From NCBI GenBank assembly GCA_946480995.1, contig CAMLMF010000116.1, positions 1 to 7,442 of the forward strand: DNA of 7,442 bases, given 5' to 3'. Under the pieces are notes generated by a model that saw only the letters and a list, made by a program, of their open reading frames with translations, did not search any database and was not told the DNA's origin. Shown here one piece after another: positions 1 to 5,612 of the stretch (position 1 is the first letter of the stretch; every line of letters begins with the position of its first letter). A program made the position numbers and the translations under genes. The DNA comes from an uncultured Bdellovibrio sp. Its GTDB lineage: Bacteria > Bdellovibrionota > Bdellovibrionia > Bdellovibrionales > Bdellovibrionaceae.

Positions 1-318
1 GCAGAATACTTCTGCCAGAAAGTCGTTCCATTTTTTATTGCTGTGTAAGTGCCCATGAACAGCTTCATGAATCAACATCATCAGTCCATGTTGTCGCCCC
101 GCAATTATCAGTACCGCTAAAACCACAACGCTCGTTGAGTCCGCCAAAGTGCTCAAAGCAATACAAGATGCCATCACGACGTAATCAAAAAGCAACCGAA
201 AGACAGATCGTACATTGTTTGTGCTGCGATGACTTTCCGCAAAAATGTTCATCGCGCGCAAATCATCTGCACTGATAATATTTTCTATCTTAAGTTCACT
301 ACCCGTGGCTTCTTTCAC
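1..318 (-). CDS. FADS-type fatty acid desaturase, N-terminal 106 codons (cut by window start)
   Basis: This frame runs open from a GTG at 318-316 to base 1, giving exactly 106 codons without a stop; the C-terminal two thirds lie outside. A hydrophobic stretch at about residues 41-75 leads into IIAGRQHG and the first histidine box HEAVHG (84-89), the usual start of the catalytic core of membrane fatty acid desaturases, which use a di-iron centre to introduce double bonds into acyl chains. Over the 38 residues around this box, 24 are identical to the desaturase at 3252-4202, so the two are close paralogues. The GTG was chosen because an in-frame TGA lies a short way upstream and a GGGAG sequence (322-326) precedes it, although the 3-base spacing is short. 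ATG at codon 23 is an alternative. The gene follows the stop at 326 by 7 bases. Substrate and double-bond position cannot be told. The second and third histidine boxes are not seen, so activity is inferred. Confidence 0.85.
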   Translation of the reverse strand, partial: MKEATGSELKIENIISADDLRAMNIFAESHRSTNNVRSVFRLLFDYVVMASCIALSTLADSTSVVVLAVLIIAGRQHGLMMLIHEAVHGHLHSNKKWNDFLAEVFC

Positions 319-325
319 AAGCTCC

Positions 326-934
326 CTATCTATTAAAGATCTCTCTCATGTACTCTGGCTTTAAAATAGCTTTGCGTATGACAAGTTCGACATTATGAGT
401 ACGCTCACCCAAAAGCTTCCAGTAAGAGGCGTATTCTGGCTTCTCTCCAGGTAAGACTATGGCCTCTGTCGAGTAAGAATACTTCTCAGTCTCTGGCATA
501 AACTTCTGATACGAGTGGCTATAATCAGAACTCCACTCAACCTCTTTGTTAACGTGATCACGCTTAAAAACGTAATAAAAAGTGTGCCGCTTTTGCTGAA
601 GACGCTCTTGCAGAATTTGATTTATGGCCGCTGCCATAAATCGCATAATTTGGTTCTCAGATCGCTTTGTCGGCCTTGTGAAAAAATCGATGATTGAGTA
701 ATAAGGAAGACCATCCCACAACACGCTCCCCAACGTACATGTAATTTGCCCTTGTTCATCAAAAACCGCGTAAATGGTATAGCGATCTTTACTGGCAGAT
801 TCGAAAATATGTTCGTACTTAGCCTGGTTCCTTGCCGAATCTGGAGTCAGAGTTTGCCCGTAAAGGTCTTTTTTAGATTCCCAAAATTCCAAAATTTGTA
901 CTTTATGTGAAGCGTTTAGCTTAATTAAATTCAT
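326..934 (-). CDS. Small protein of unknown function, possibly GNAT-like (202 aa)
   Basis: The start is the ATG at 934-932, whose ATGA overlaps the TGA of the upstream gene; this 4-base overlap is typical of translational coupling. A longer frame from GTG at 961 would overlap that gene by 31 bases and is less likely. The 202-residue product has no signal peptide or membrane segment and should be cytoplasmic. The region YAVFDEQGQITCTLG, followed by YYSIIDFFTRP, a helix (about residues 93-113) and TFYYVF, reads like the alternating strands and central helix of a GNAT acetyltransferase fold, but I see no clear acetyl-CoA loop (Q/RxxGxG/A). The C-terminal third is charged and tyrosine-rich. A GNAT-like transferase acting on a lipid or metabolite made by the neighbouring desaturases would fit the context, but this is inference. 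It may equally be an unassigned family. Confidence 0.8.
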   Translation of the reverse strand: MNLIKLNASHKVQILEFWESKKDLYGQTLTPDSARNQAKYEHIFESASKDRYTIYAVFDEQGQITCTLGSVLWDGLPYYSIIDFFTRPTKRSENQIMRFMAAAINQILQERLQQKRHTFYYVFKRDHVNKEVEWSSDYSHSYQKFMPETEKYSYSTEAIVLPGEKPEYASYWKLLGERTHNVELVIRKAILKPEYMREIFNR

Positions 935-1902
935 ACCGATTCTCGCACTGGTGACTTCCACAGCCTAAAAACTGGAATGTCCTTAAGATTTAGATTTTTA
1001 TCCTTCCAGATAATAGATTCGACATAGTAATGAATAAAAAAGAAACAATTAATAAAACCAAAAGTATTTTTTAAACGCCCTAAATCTTGATGAAAGAAGA
1101 TGGCCATAAGACCTGATATCGCAAAGCAAGTTCCGTAAATTTTCCAGGCTTTGGAACTTTTAAAAACACTGCCGCCAGAGGCATTTGTCAAAGCCAAACC
1201 AATTCCTAGGTAGTTGATCGAGTGATGCAAGTTGTGAACGAAGAATTGCTGCAAATAATTGTCGTAAAATGACCACGGAAATAGCACGAAAATACTGGAA
1301 AGATAATAAAGCAGAAACTTAGTCCCCTGCCCCCGTCGGTAGGTCCTTGCTAATATATAAAGACTTAAGAACCCCAGCAAAGTTTTCATTGAGCTCAGAA
1401 TTAAAGGATCAAAGAAGTATGGAACCTTGAAAGCAAAAACGATCATTGGCTCTAGGGCAATAACATACAAAGCAAGAAAGGCGATTTTAATGGCGCGAAC
1501 AAGTCCCGCACTGCGCTCTTGCAAAAACATCAGTGAGATACCCATCGCTTGAGCGCTGTTGTGATAAAAGCCAAAGACGAAAGTAGCCAAAACAAAATAC
1601 TTAGGCACTTTTTCTTCGTAAATTCCCAATAAAGCCACCAAAGCAATGATCGCTATGGGTGGGCCAAAGTACCGAAATACTTTCTTTAAATTATCTTGTG
1701 CGAAAAAGTTTCGATCCTGAAGAATAATATACGTCATTAAAAAGTGTGGCAGTCGAAACAACAAGTGATAGTACAACATCAAGGAGATGGGCTCGTAATA
1801 GCCAAAGACCAACAGACAGATAGGCAAAATCCATAACGGCACGAAGAAGGCCCAATAATAGGCTTCATTTTCGATGGATTTCGACTGAGGAAGTACGTCC
1901 AT
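931..1902 (-). CDS. Histidine-rich polytopic membrane protein, function unknown (323 aa)
   Basis: The ATG at 1902-1900 has a good GGAG site (1908-1911) five bases upstream. The protein is strongly hydrophobic, with about eight or nine likely membrane helices (roughly residues 16-37, 41-60, 81-96, 101-122, 137-158, 168-185, 196-217, 228-240, 255-271 and 281-297). Eight histidines fall at or near helix ends: H46 and H53 (YHLLFRLPHF), H114 (FYHNSAQ), H223, H226 and H227 (FFVHNLHHSINY), H271 and H291 (IHYYVESIIWK). Such clusters can bind a metal, and the neighbours are membrane di-iron enzymes, but the spacing does not match the HxxxH, HxxHH, HxxHH scheme of desaturases or sterol hydroxylases. 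I do not recognise the family with certainty. It might be a metal- or heme-dependent membrane enzyme, or an electron-transfer or transport partner. It overlaps the next gene by four bases (ATGA). Confidence 0.85.
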   Translation of the reverse strand: MDVLPQSKSIENEAYYWAFFVPLWILPICLLVFGYYEPISLMLYYHLLFRLPHFLMTYIILQDRNFFAQDNLKKVFRYFGPPIAIIALVALLGIYEEKVPKYFVLATFVFGFYHNSAQAMGISLMFLQERSAGLVRAIKIAFLALYVIALEPMIVFAFKVPYFFDPLILSSMKTLLGFLSLYILARTYRRGQGTKFLLYYLSSIFVLFPWSFYDNYLQQFFVHNLHHSINYLGIGLALTNASGGSVFKSSKAWKIYGTCFAISGLMAIFFHQDLGRLKNTFGFINCFFFIHYYVESIIWKDKNLNLKDIPVFRLWKSPVRESV

Positions 1903-1907
1903 ATGTT

Positions 1908-1911
1908 CTCC
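1908..1911 (-). promoter_or_regulatory. Ribosome binding site of the histidine-rich membrane protein
   Basis: GGAG on the minus strand lies five bases before the ATG at 1902, one of the clearest initiation sites in the window. An upstream ATG inside the leader is out of frame and is not used. Confidence 0.65.
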
Positions 1912-1924
1912 AGAGGTCCATTTT

Positions 1925-1955
1925 ATTGTACCTCAAGTGACCGACTCTTACGCAA
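1925..1955 (-). promoter_or_regulatory. Weak candidate promoter before the histidine-rich membrane protein
   Basis: On the minus strand TTGCGT (1955-1950) and TACAAT (1930-1925) are separated by 19 bases, in the 56-base gap before the ATG at 1902. Three of six and five of six consensus positions match, and the spacing is longer than ideal. It might allow separate expression of the last three genes. Confidence 0.2.
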
Positions 1956-1958
1956 GAT

Positions 1959-2771
1959 CTAATGTGCAATAAATAACATAGAGGGGTTTAACACTTGCAG
2001 GGCGCAAAAGTAGTGGTGTGCATTTGCTTCCCTGGCGCAAGCCTGTTGAATTTTATATTCGTTTTCTAAATGTGAGAGGGGCAAACGTCGAGATTGCATA
2101 GCGGCAAGTACGCCTGGCTCATTGTGACGCAAACTATTGGCGGACTCGTCGTTGGCATATATCTGTGCATATAAATAGCCCTGACGAATGTGATAAGATT
2201 CTGAAAACGTCAAACCGTAATCTTTTTCTTTAAACCATTCAGATTTCGCAAAAACAGACGCTCTGCCAAGACCAAAAAAACAAAGCGCTTGATCTGGTGA
2301 AAACGGCAAAGAGCGACAAAATGCTGTCGCCTTCTTTTGAGCTTCAGGCCCTGGTGAAAAGACGCCCATGCCAAGTCCATCGACGAAGTAATAGCGAAGA
2401 CCCCTTAGGAAGTAAAATCTTCGAAGCTCCTCAACAATATGCAGGTCGACTTTATCGAGATTCTCACCTGCTCCGATTCCATATCCTAACGCAGCTTCGC
2501 GCTGAAGAAATATTTCGTTGCCATAGACCAGAGGCTTTGCGACGTAATCCAGCAGCGGAACAGAGAACACCTTACTGGCGTGAAATCCCTCTCGGCAAAA
2601 TTTAAACTTTACGCTATCAAATAGAATGCATCGCTGGTTTATATTTTCAATTTGTACCGCAGAGAAGCCCGACAAATATGCCAGCCTTGCTTTAAGGGTC
2701 CCCTGCTGCGCATACAAATGTGAAAATGAAAAAGACAAAATAAAGCCTAAGATAAGTGCTCTTAAGCTCAT
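1959..2771 (-). CDS. Sec-exported protein with six cysteines, function unknown (270 aa)
   Basis: The ATG at 2771-2769 lies three bases after the upstream TAA; no strong ribosome binding site is seen, so coupling to the previous gene is likely. Residues 1-21 form a classic Sec signal (hydrophobic core ILGFILSFSF, then SHLYA), with predicted cleavage before QQG. The mature part has six cysteines in three close pairs, C48/C59, C152/C164 and C245/C256, consistent with three disulfides in the periplasm. Glycine-rich motifs stand out: REGFHA (60-65), YYFVDGLGMG (127-136) and CFFGLGRA (164-171). From memory these recall, faintly, the glycine motifs of DUF1702 proteins known from enediyne clusters. 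That resemblance is weak and unverified. There are no transmembrane segments after the signal and no recognisable catalytic site. A role as a periplasmic partner of the lipid-modifying enzymes is inference from position only. Confidence 0.87.
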   Translation of the reverse strand: MSLRALILGFILSFSFSHLYAQQGTLKARLAYLSGFSAVQIENINQRCILFDSVKFKFCREGFHASKVFSVPLLDYVAKPLVYGNEIFLQREAALGYGIGAGENLDKVDLHIVEELRRFYFLRGLRYYFVDGLGMGVFSPGPEAQKKATAFCRSLPFSPDQALCFFGLGRASVFAKSEWFKEKDYGLTFSESYHIRQGYLYAQIYANDESANSLRHNEPGVLAAMQSRRLPLSHLENEYKIQQACAREANAHHYFCALQVLNPSMLFIAH

Positions 2772-2774
2772 TAT

Positions 2775-3179
2775 TTAAGATACCTGAAATTTCAACTCGA
2801 TTGAATTATTGGATGCCAGAGACTGCGCATCGGGAAACTTTTGGAGCAGGTTGGAAACATACTCATCCCGAGCACTCGGCGATTTAAAAGTGTAATTGAG
2901 AAGCGCCTCGTGACCGGAAAAAGAAAATTCCTTGGAGGTGATCTTACCTTTTTTTTGGAATTCTTTTTCCAATCCCATAAAAAGTTGATAGTTCATCTTT
3001 TTATTTCGAATATTCTTATATTCATTAAAAGACATGTTTTGGGGAAGCTGAATTTTTATAGAAAAATCGACTGGCTCTGCCACATCGTCGTTTGCAACAG
3101 CGCTATTGCCAAACATAGCTCCAAGCCCAAAAAAACCAGAGAGTCTAATAAAGTTCCGTCTACTCATTCCCATACACAT
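2775..3179 (-). CDS. Small Tat-exported protein, function unknown (134 aa)
   Basis: The N-terminus carries SRRNFIRL (residues 6-13), a good twin-arginine motif, followed by the hydrophobic stretch SGFFGLGAMFG and AVA before residue 30, a probable signal peptidase site. The mature protein is only about 105 residues, lacks cysteine and shows no cofactor motif. It looks like alternating strands and helices: DFSIKIQLP, a helix around NEYKNIRNKKMNYQ, EFSFSGHEALLNYTF, a helix around SARDEYVSNLLQKF, and SIELKFQV. The start is uncertain between ATGs at codons 1, 3 and 5; a TAG two codons upstream excludes a longer frame, and none has a strong ribosome binding site. It follows the desaturase at 3252 after 72 bases and is followed after three bases by the Sec-exported protein. 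Because Tat carries folded proteins, it may travel with a partner or bind a ligand before export. No family recognised. Confidence 0.83.
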   Translation of the reverse strand: MCMGMSRRNFIRLSGFFGLGAMFGNSAVANDDVAEPVDFSIKIQLPQNMSFNEYKNIRNKKMNYQLFMGLEKEFQKKGKITSKEFSFSGHEALLNYTFKSPSARDEYVSNLLQKFPDAQSLASNNSIELKFQVS

Positions 3180-3251
3180 ATTCTAACAGGCTGATTGACG
3201 AGCCAGCAATGTCATTTTTTGAGAATTCTTATATTGGAACAACTAAGATCT
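3180..3251 (-). other. 72-base gap, the longest intergenic stretch
   Basis: This gap lies between the full-length FADS desaturase and the Tat-exported protein. It contains a TATAAG on the minus strand without a convincing -35 and a short GGCT/AGCC inverted repeat with an 8-base loop but no T-run. I see no firm terminator or promoter, so whether transcription continues through it is open. Confidence 0.4.
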
Positions 3252-4202
3252 TTAATCGTTGAATCTAGGACCTAAAATGTCCCCAAGCACAGTTTTGTTA
3301 CCTAAATAGTATCCGTCGTTCTGATGTGCATGCTTTAGGAAACTCGGGTGCTTCTCTAAGAACGCGGTCACTCCCTTTAAATTATAACAGGGAACAGAGG
3401 GGAAAAGATGGTGCGTCAAGTGATACCCAGTGTGATGAGGAATGAAAAGTTGATTTAAGACGGTTGCGCGAACATTACGACTTGATTGCAGCTCTGATAT
3501 ATACGTAAGTCCAAAGTGCTCCGCGAGACTGCGCGTAAAAGATATATAAGGCAACACCACCAAATATGGTATCAACCAATAAAGTGCGAACTCTGACCAG
3601 ATACCAGCATAAGACACAATTCCAAAAAGAATAGCATAATAGGCGCCAAAAAAGAGTCGAGTCTGCAAGTCGTTTTCTTTTCCAAAGAAAATATTATAGA
3701 ACTTCAGAATTCGCCCTCTGGTGTTACGAATGATCGCTTCCATAAAAGCTAGCTTTAGAAGTCCCAAAAAGTTCTTAGGGAAAACCCAGCCCATCAAAGT
3801 CTTTTTATACCACTCTGGATCGCGCTGAGTGTTCAAAAACTTATGGTGTGCAAGATGGCTGCGAGTGAATGTATTGAAAGTATTTCCCAATGGCAGAATG
3901 CAAAAGAAGTTAGCCATGAAGTGATTTACTTCTTTCTTTTCAAAAAGAAGGCCGTGTGTCGCTTCATGCAGAAGGCTTAGAAGACCATGCTGTCTTCCAG
4001 CAATTATCAAGACGGCAAGAAAATATACGAAAACGTTTTCAAATGTGACGCTAAGGCCTATCGCTAAAGCAATCAAAGCATAGTTCCACAGAATCAGAGT
4101 CACGCCCTTCAAATTTGAAGGTTTATTGTGAAGCTTTACGAACTCCGTCGCCTGCTGATAAAACTCGTCGCCAACAAGATTTTTGAAGGATGGTGATTCC
4201 AT
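3252..4202 (-). CDS. FADS-type membrane fatty acid desaturase (316 aa)
   Basis: This is a full-length membrane desaturase of the FADS/DesA-like group, which uses a di-iron centre to insert a double bond into an acyl chain at the inner membrane. Numbered from the ATG at 4202, the three histidine boxes are HEATHG (79-84), HLAHH (116-120) and HLTHH (261-265, in GYHLTHHLFPSVP), with RSLAEHFG (224-231) before the third. Hydrophobic segments lie at about 36-57, 58-75, 184-203 and 208-222. Length is normal for bacterial members. A TTG 21 bases upstream stays in frame, but ATG at 4202 is preferred because the sequence AGGGGGTGAG (4206-4215) is a near-perfect ribosome binding site in front of it, and that site contains the TGA of the upstream desaturase. 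It has a close paralogue at the window start. Substrate (lipid-, CoA- or carrier-bound acyl) and regiospecificity cannot be told. Confidence 0.95.
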   Translation of the reverse strand: MESPSFKNLVGDEFYQQATEFVKLHNKPSNLKGVTLILWNYALIALAIGLSVTFENVFVYFLAVLIIAGRQHGLLSLLHEATHGLLFEKKEVNHFMANFFCILPLGNTFNTFTRSHLAHHKFLNTQRDPEWYKKTLMGWVFPKNFLGLLKLAFMEAIIRNTRGRILKFYNIFFGKENDLQTRLFFGAYYAILFGIVSYAGIWSEFALYWLIPYLVVLPYISFTRSLAEHFGLTYISELQSSRNVRATVLNQLFIPHHTGYHLTHHLFPSVPCYNLKGVTAFLEKHPSFLKHAHQNDGYYLGNKTVLGDILGPRFND

Positions 4203-4205
4203 GGA

Positions 4206-4215
4206 CTCACCCCCT
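4206..4215 (-). promoter_or_regulatory. Strong ribosome binding site overlapping a stop codon
   Basis: The minus-strand sequence AGGGGGTGAG differs from the ideal anti-16S match AAGGAGGTGA at few positions; its G run lies seven bases from the ATG at 4202. It contains the TGA (4209-4207) ending the delta-9 type desaturase, so ribosomes finishing one desaturase meet the start site for the next. This decides the ATG over the upstream TTG at 4223. Confidence 0.75.
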
Positions 4216-4938
4216 GATTTCAACTAAACGAATCAATAAACCTGAAATATCTAACTGCCAAAAAGTTCTGCCGAACTGCGAGGACTTGGGAAAACGATGG
4301 TGATTGTTATGCCATCCCTCGCCCCACATAAAAATTCCCAGAAAAATATTATTGCGACTTTCATCCGCCGTATGAAACGGCTGAGAACCAAAACGATGAC
4401 CAACGGTGTTGATAAGGCTCCCGGCGTTCCATAATAAACATGCCGGAAATAAATAAAGGTAAATGACGGCAAAAGGATCTATCGCCAACAAAAGAAGAAC
4501 GTAAGCAAACTGGAAGTGCCAATAATAACGATGAAAGAACGCGTACGTCGGATTTTTAGTGAACGACTTTAAGGCGGAAAGACGGATCGGAGAAAACATA
4601 CTTAGAAATTGAGCCTTAAAATATCCCTGCTGATGCGGCGAGTGTGGATCTTGAGGCTTGTCAGCAAATTGATGATGCATTCGATGCGCGGCACACCAAG
4701 CAACACAACTGCCAGTTAAGCCCAAGCTTGCGAAGGTCAAGCCCGCAAGTTCAAACCAGCGCGGGGCCTTCCATGACTGGTGGGTTACCAAGCGATGATA
4801 AGTCATGCTCATGCCTAAGCATCCCGTCAAAAAGTAAACCCCTAGCGCAAAGAGATAGTGTCGCGGTTGCGCATACACCAACATTGGTATCACGCTAAGA
4901 TGGGCCACAATCTGCGCAAAGAATAGTTTCTTCGCCAC
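4207..4938 (-). CDS. Stearoyl-CoA/delta-9 type acyl desaturase (243 aa)
   Basis: This protein belongs to the SCD/DesC group of membrane di-iron desaturases, which normally make a delta-9 double bond in a saturated acyl-CoA or acyl-lipid. The visible ligand set is complete: HRLVTH (48-53), HRMHH (85-89), N177 and H181 (INTVGHRFG) and HNNHH (210-214, in GEGWHNNHHRFP). The spacings within and between boxes agree with the nine histidines of mammalian SCD1 as I recall them, including 37 residues from first to second box and 29 from H181 to H210. DPHSPHQQG (97-105) is also typical. Membrane segments lie at about 9-23, 27-45, 62-80 and 143-168. The start is a GTG that shares its first G with the upstream stop (TAGTG), behind a G6 run (4943-4948). 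At 243 residues it is short for the family, without extra domains such as cytochrome b5, so electrons must come from a separate donor. Confidence 0.95.
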   Translation of the reverse strand: MAKKLFFAQIVAHLSVIPMLVYAQPRHYLFALGVYFLTGCLGMSMTYHRLVTHQSWKAPRWFELAGLTFASLGLTGSCVAWCAAHRMHHQFADKPQDPHSPHQQGYFKAQFLSMFSPIRLSALKSFTKNPTYAFFHRYYWHFQFAYVLLLLAIDPFAVIYLYLFPACLLWNAGSLINTVGHRFGSQPFHTADESRNNIFLGIFMWGEGWHNNHHRFPKSSQFGRTFWQLDISGLLIRLVEIRG

Positions 4939-5600
4939 TAAGCCCCCCGCACCAATCGCGCTCGTTCATAAAACTGCGCGTACTCATTAAGAAACTCTGC
5001 ACTCGGGTTTGCCACGCAGATCGGCCATAAAGAAAAAACCAAGTGCACTCGATCTGTCGTGCCCCGGTTGGTAAAGCTGTGCTCTAGACGAGTATTCAAA
5101 ATATAAGAACTGCCGTCGGCGGGCAGATGCAGGTTTTGGCCGCCAATCTCAAAAGAACAGTGCGAATTCGTGATTATAGGCACATGCAACGTCAGACGAA
5201 ACTTGCCATCATTGTGTTGTGGAATCTGGCAGCCCGGCTGAGTAATAAGAACACGTCCCTGAAAAAGACCAAAAGGAAACTTCGCAAAAACGTTGGCGAA
5301 TTTATCGCCCAAAGCATTTCGTTTTTCGTGAAAACTAAATTTCTTTATTTCTTTATAGGAGTGATCCTTGGCATGCACGCGTGTTTGCTGCAAAGGACCG
5401 TAATAAAGATCATTCACATCATCGGATTGCAAACCATAGCCTGCATACTTTTCGTTATTGTCCTTTTGGATCGGGTCCACGATCCTTGATATTTCATTAT
5501 GAACCGAGACTAATTTAACAATATCAAAACCCGTGTCTATTCTTTCACAGACAAAACCAGAATCAAAATAAAGATCTTCCAGTCGTTTCGGGTTGATCAC
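4938..5600 (-). CDS. Aspartyl/asparaginyl beta-hydroxylase-like Fe(II)/2-oxoglutarate oxygenase (220 aa)
   Basis: The C-terminal half has the layout of the aspartyl/asparaginyl beta-hydroxylase family of cupin-fold Fe(II)/2-oxoglutarate oxygenases. H129 and D131 (PQHNDG) with H174 (LEHSFTNRG) form the HxD...H iron triad. R184, ten residues after the last histidine (DRVHLVFS), is the expected 2-oxoglutarate carboxylate anchor. KFRLTLHVPI (133-142) is the typical strand following HxD. The first 100 residues are less conserved and probably shape the substrate pocket. There is no signal peptide, so the enzyme is cytoplasmic. The start is a GTG with AGAGGA (5605-5610) four bases upstream. The gene follows the repeat protein by 12 bases and overlaps the desaturase by one base. 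Family members hydroxylate protein side chains, free amino acids or lipids (LpxO, which hydroxylates lipid A acyl chains, is in this superfamily). The desaturase setting makes a lipid or lipidated amino acid substrate attractive, but this is inferred. Confidence 0.88.
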   Translation of the reverse strand: MINPKRLEDLYFDSGFVCERIDTGFDIVKLVSVHNEISRIVDPIQKDNNEKYAGYGLQSDDVNDLYYGPLQQTRVHAKDHSYKEIKKFSFHEKRNALGDKFANVFAKFPFGLFQGRVLITQPGCQIPQHNDGKFRLTLHVPIITNSHCSFEIGGQNLHLPADGSSYILNTRLEHSFTNRGTTDRVHLVFSLWPICVANPSAEFLNEYAQFYERARLVRGA

Positions 5601-5604
5601 GAAA

Positions 5605-5610
5605 TCCTCT
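5605..5610 (-). promoter_or_regulatory. Ribosome binding site for a GTG start
   Basis: AGAGGA on the minus strand lies four bases before the GTG at 5600. It supports GTG as the start of the 2-oxoglutarate oxygenase. Confidence 0.65.
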
Positions 5611-5612
5611 TT

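Noticed and set aside
935..961. Longer start (GTG at 961) for the 326-934 gene
   Set aside because: It would extend the overlap with the membrane protein gene to 31 bases, whereas the ATG at 934 forms a standard ATGA junction.
2297..2605. 102-aa open frame on the plus strand
   Set aside because: It is opposite the exported six-cysteine protein and shows no recognisable feature.
2841..3194. 117-aa open frame on the plus strand
   Set aside because: It mirrors the Tat-exported protein, which has a clear signal peptide; the plus frame is an unstructured shadow.
3192..3207. Inverted repeat GGCT/AGCC in the gap at 3180-3251
   Set aside because: A 4-bp stem with an 8-base loop and no T-run is expected by chance.
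5127..5489. 120-aa open frame on the plus strand
   Set aside because: It lies wholly opposite the 2-oxoglutarate oxygenase, whose motifs are intact, and its translation shows no domain or credible start site.
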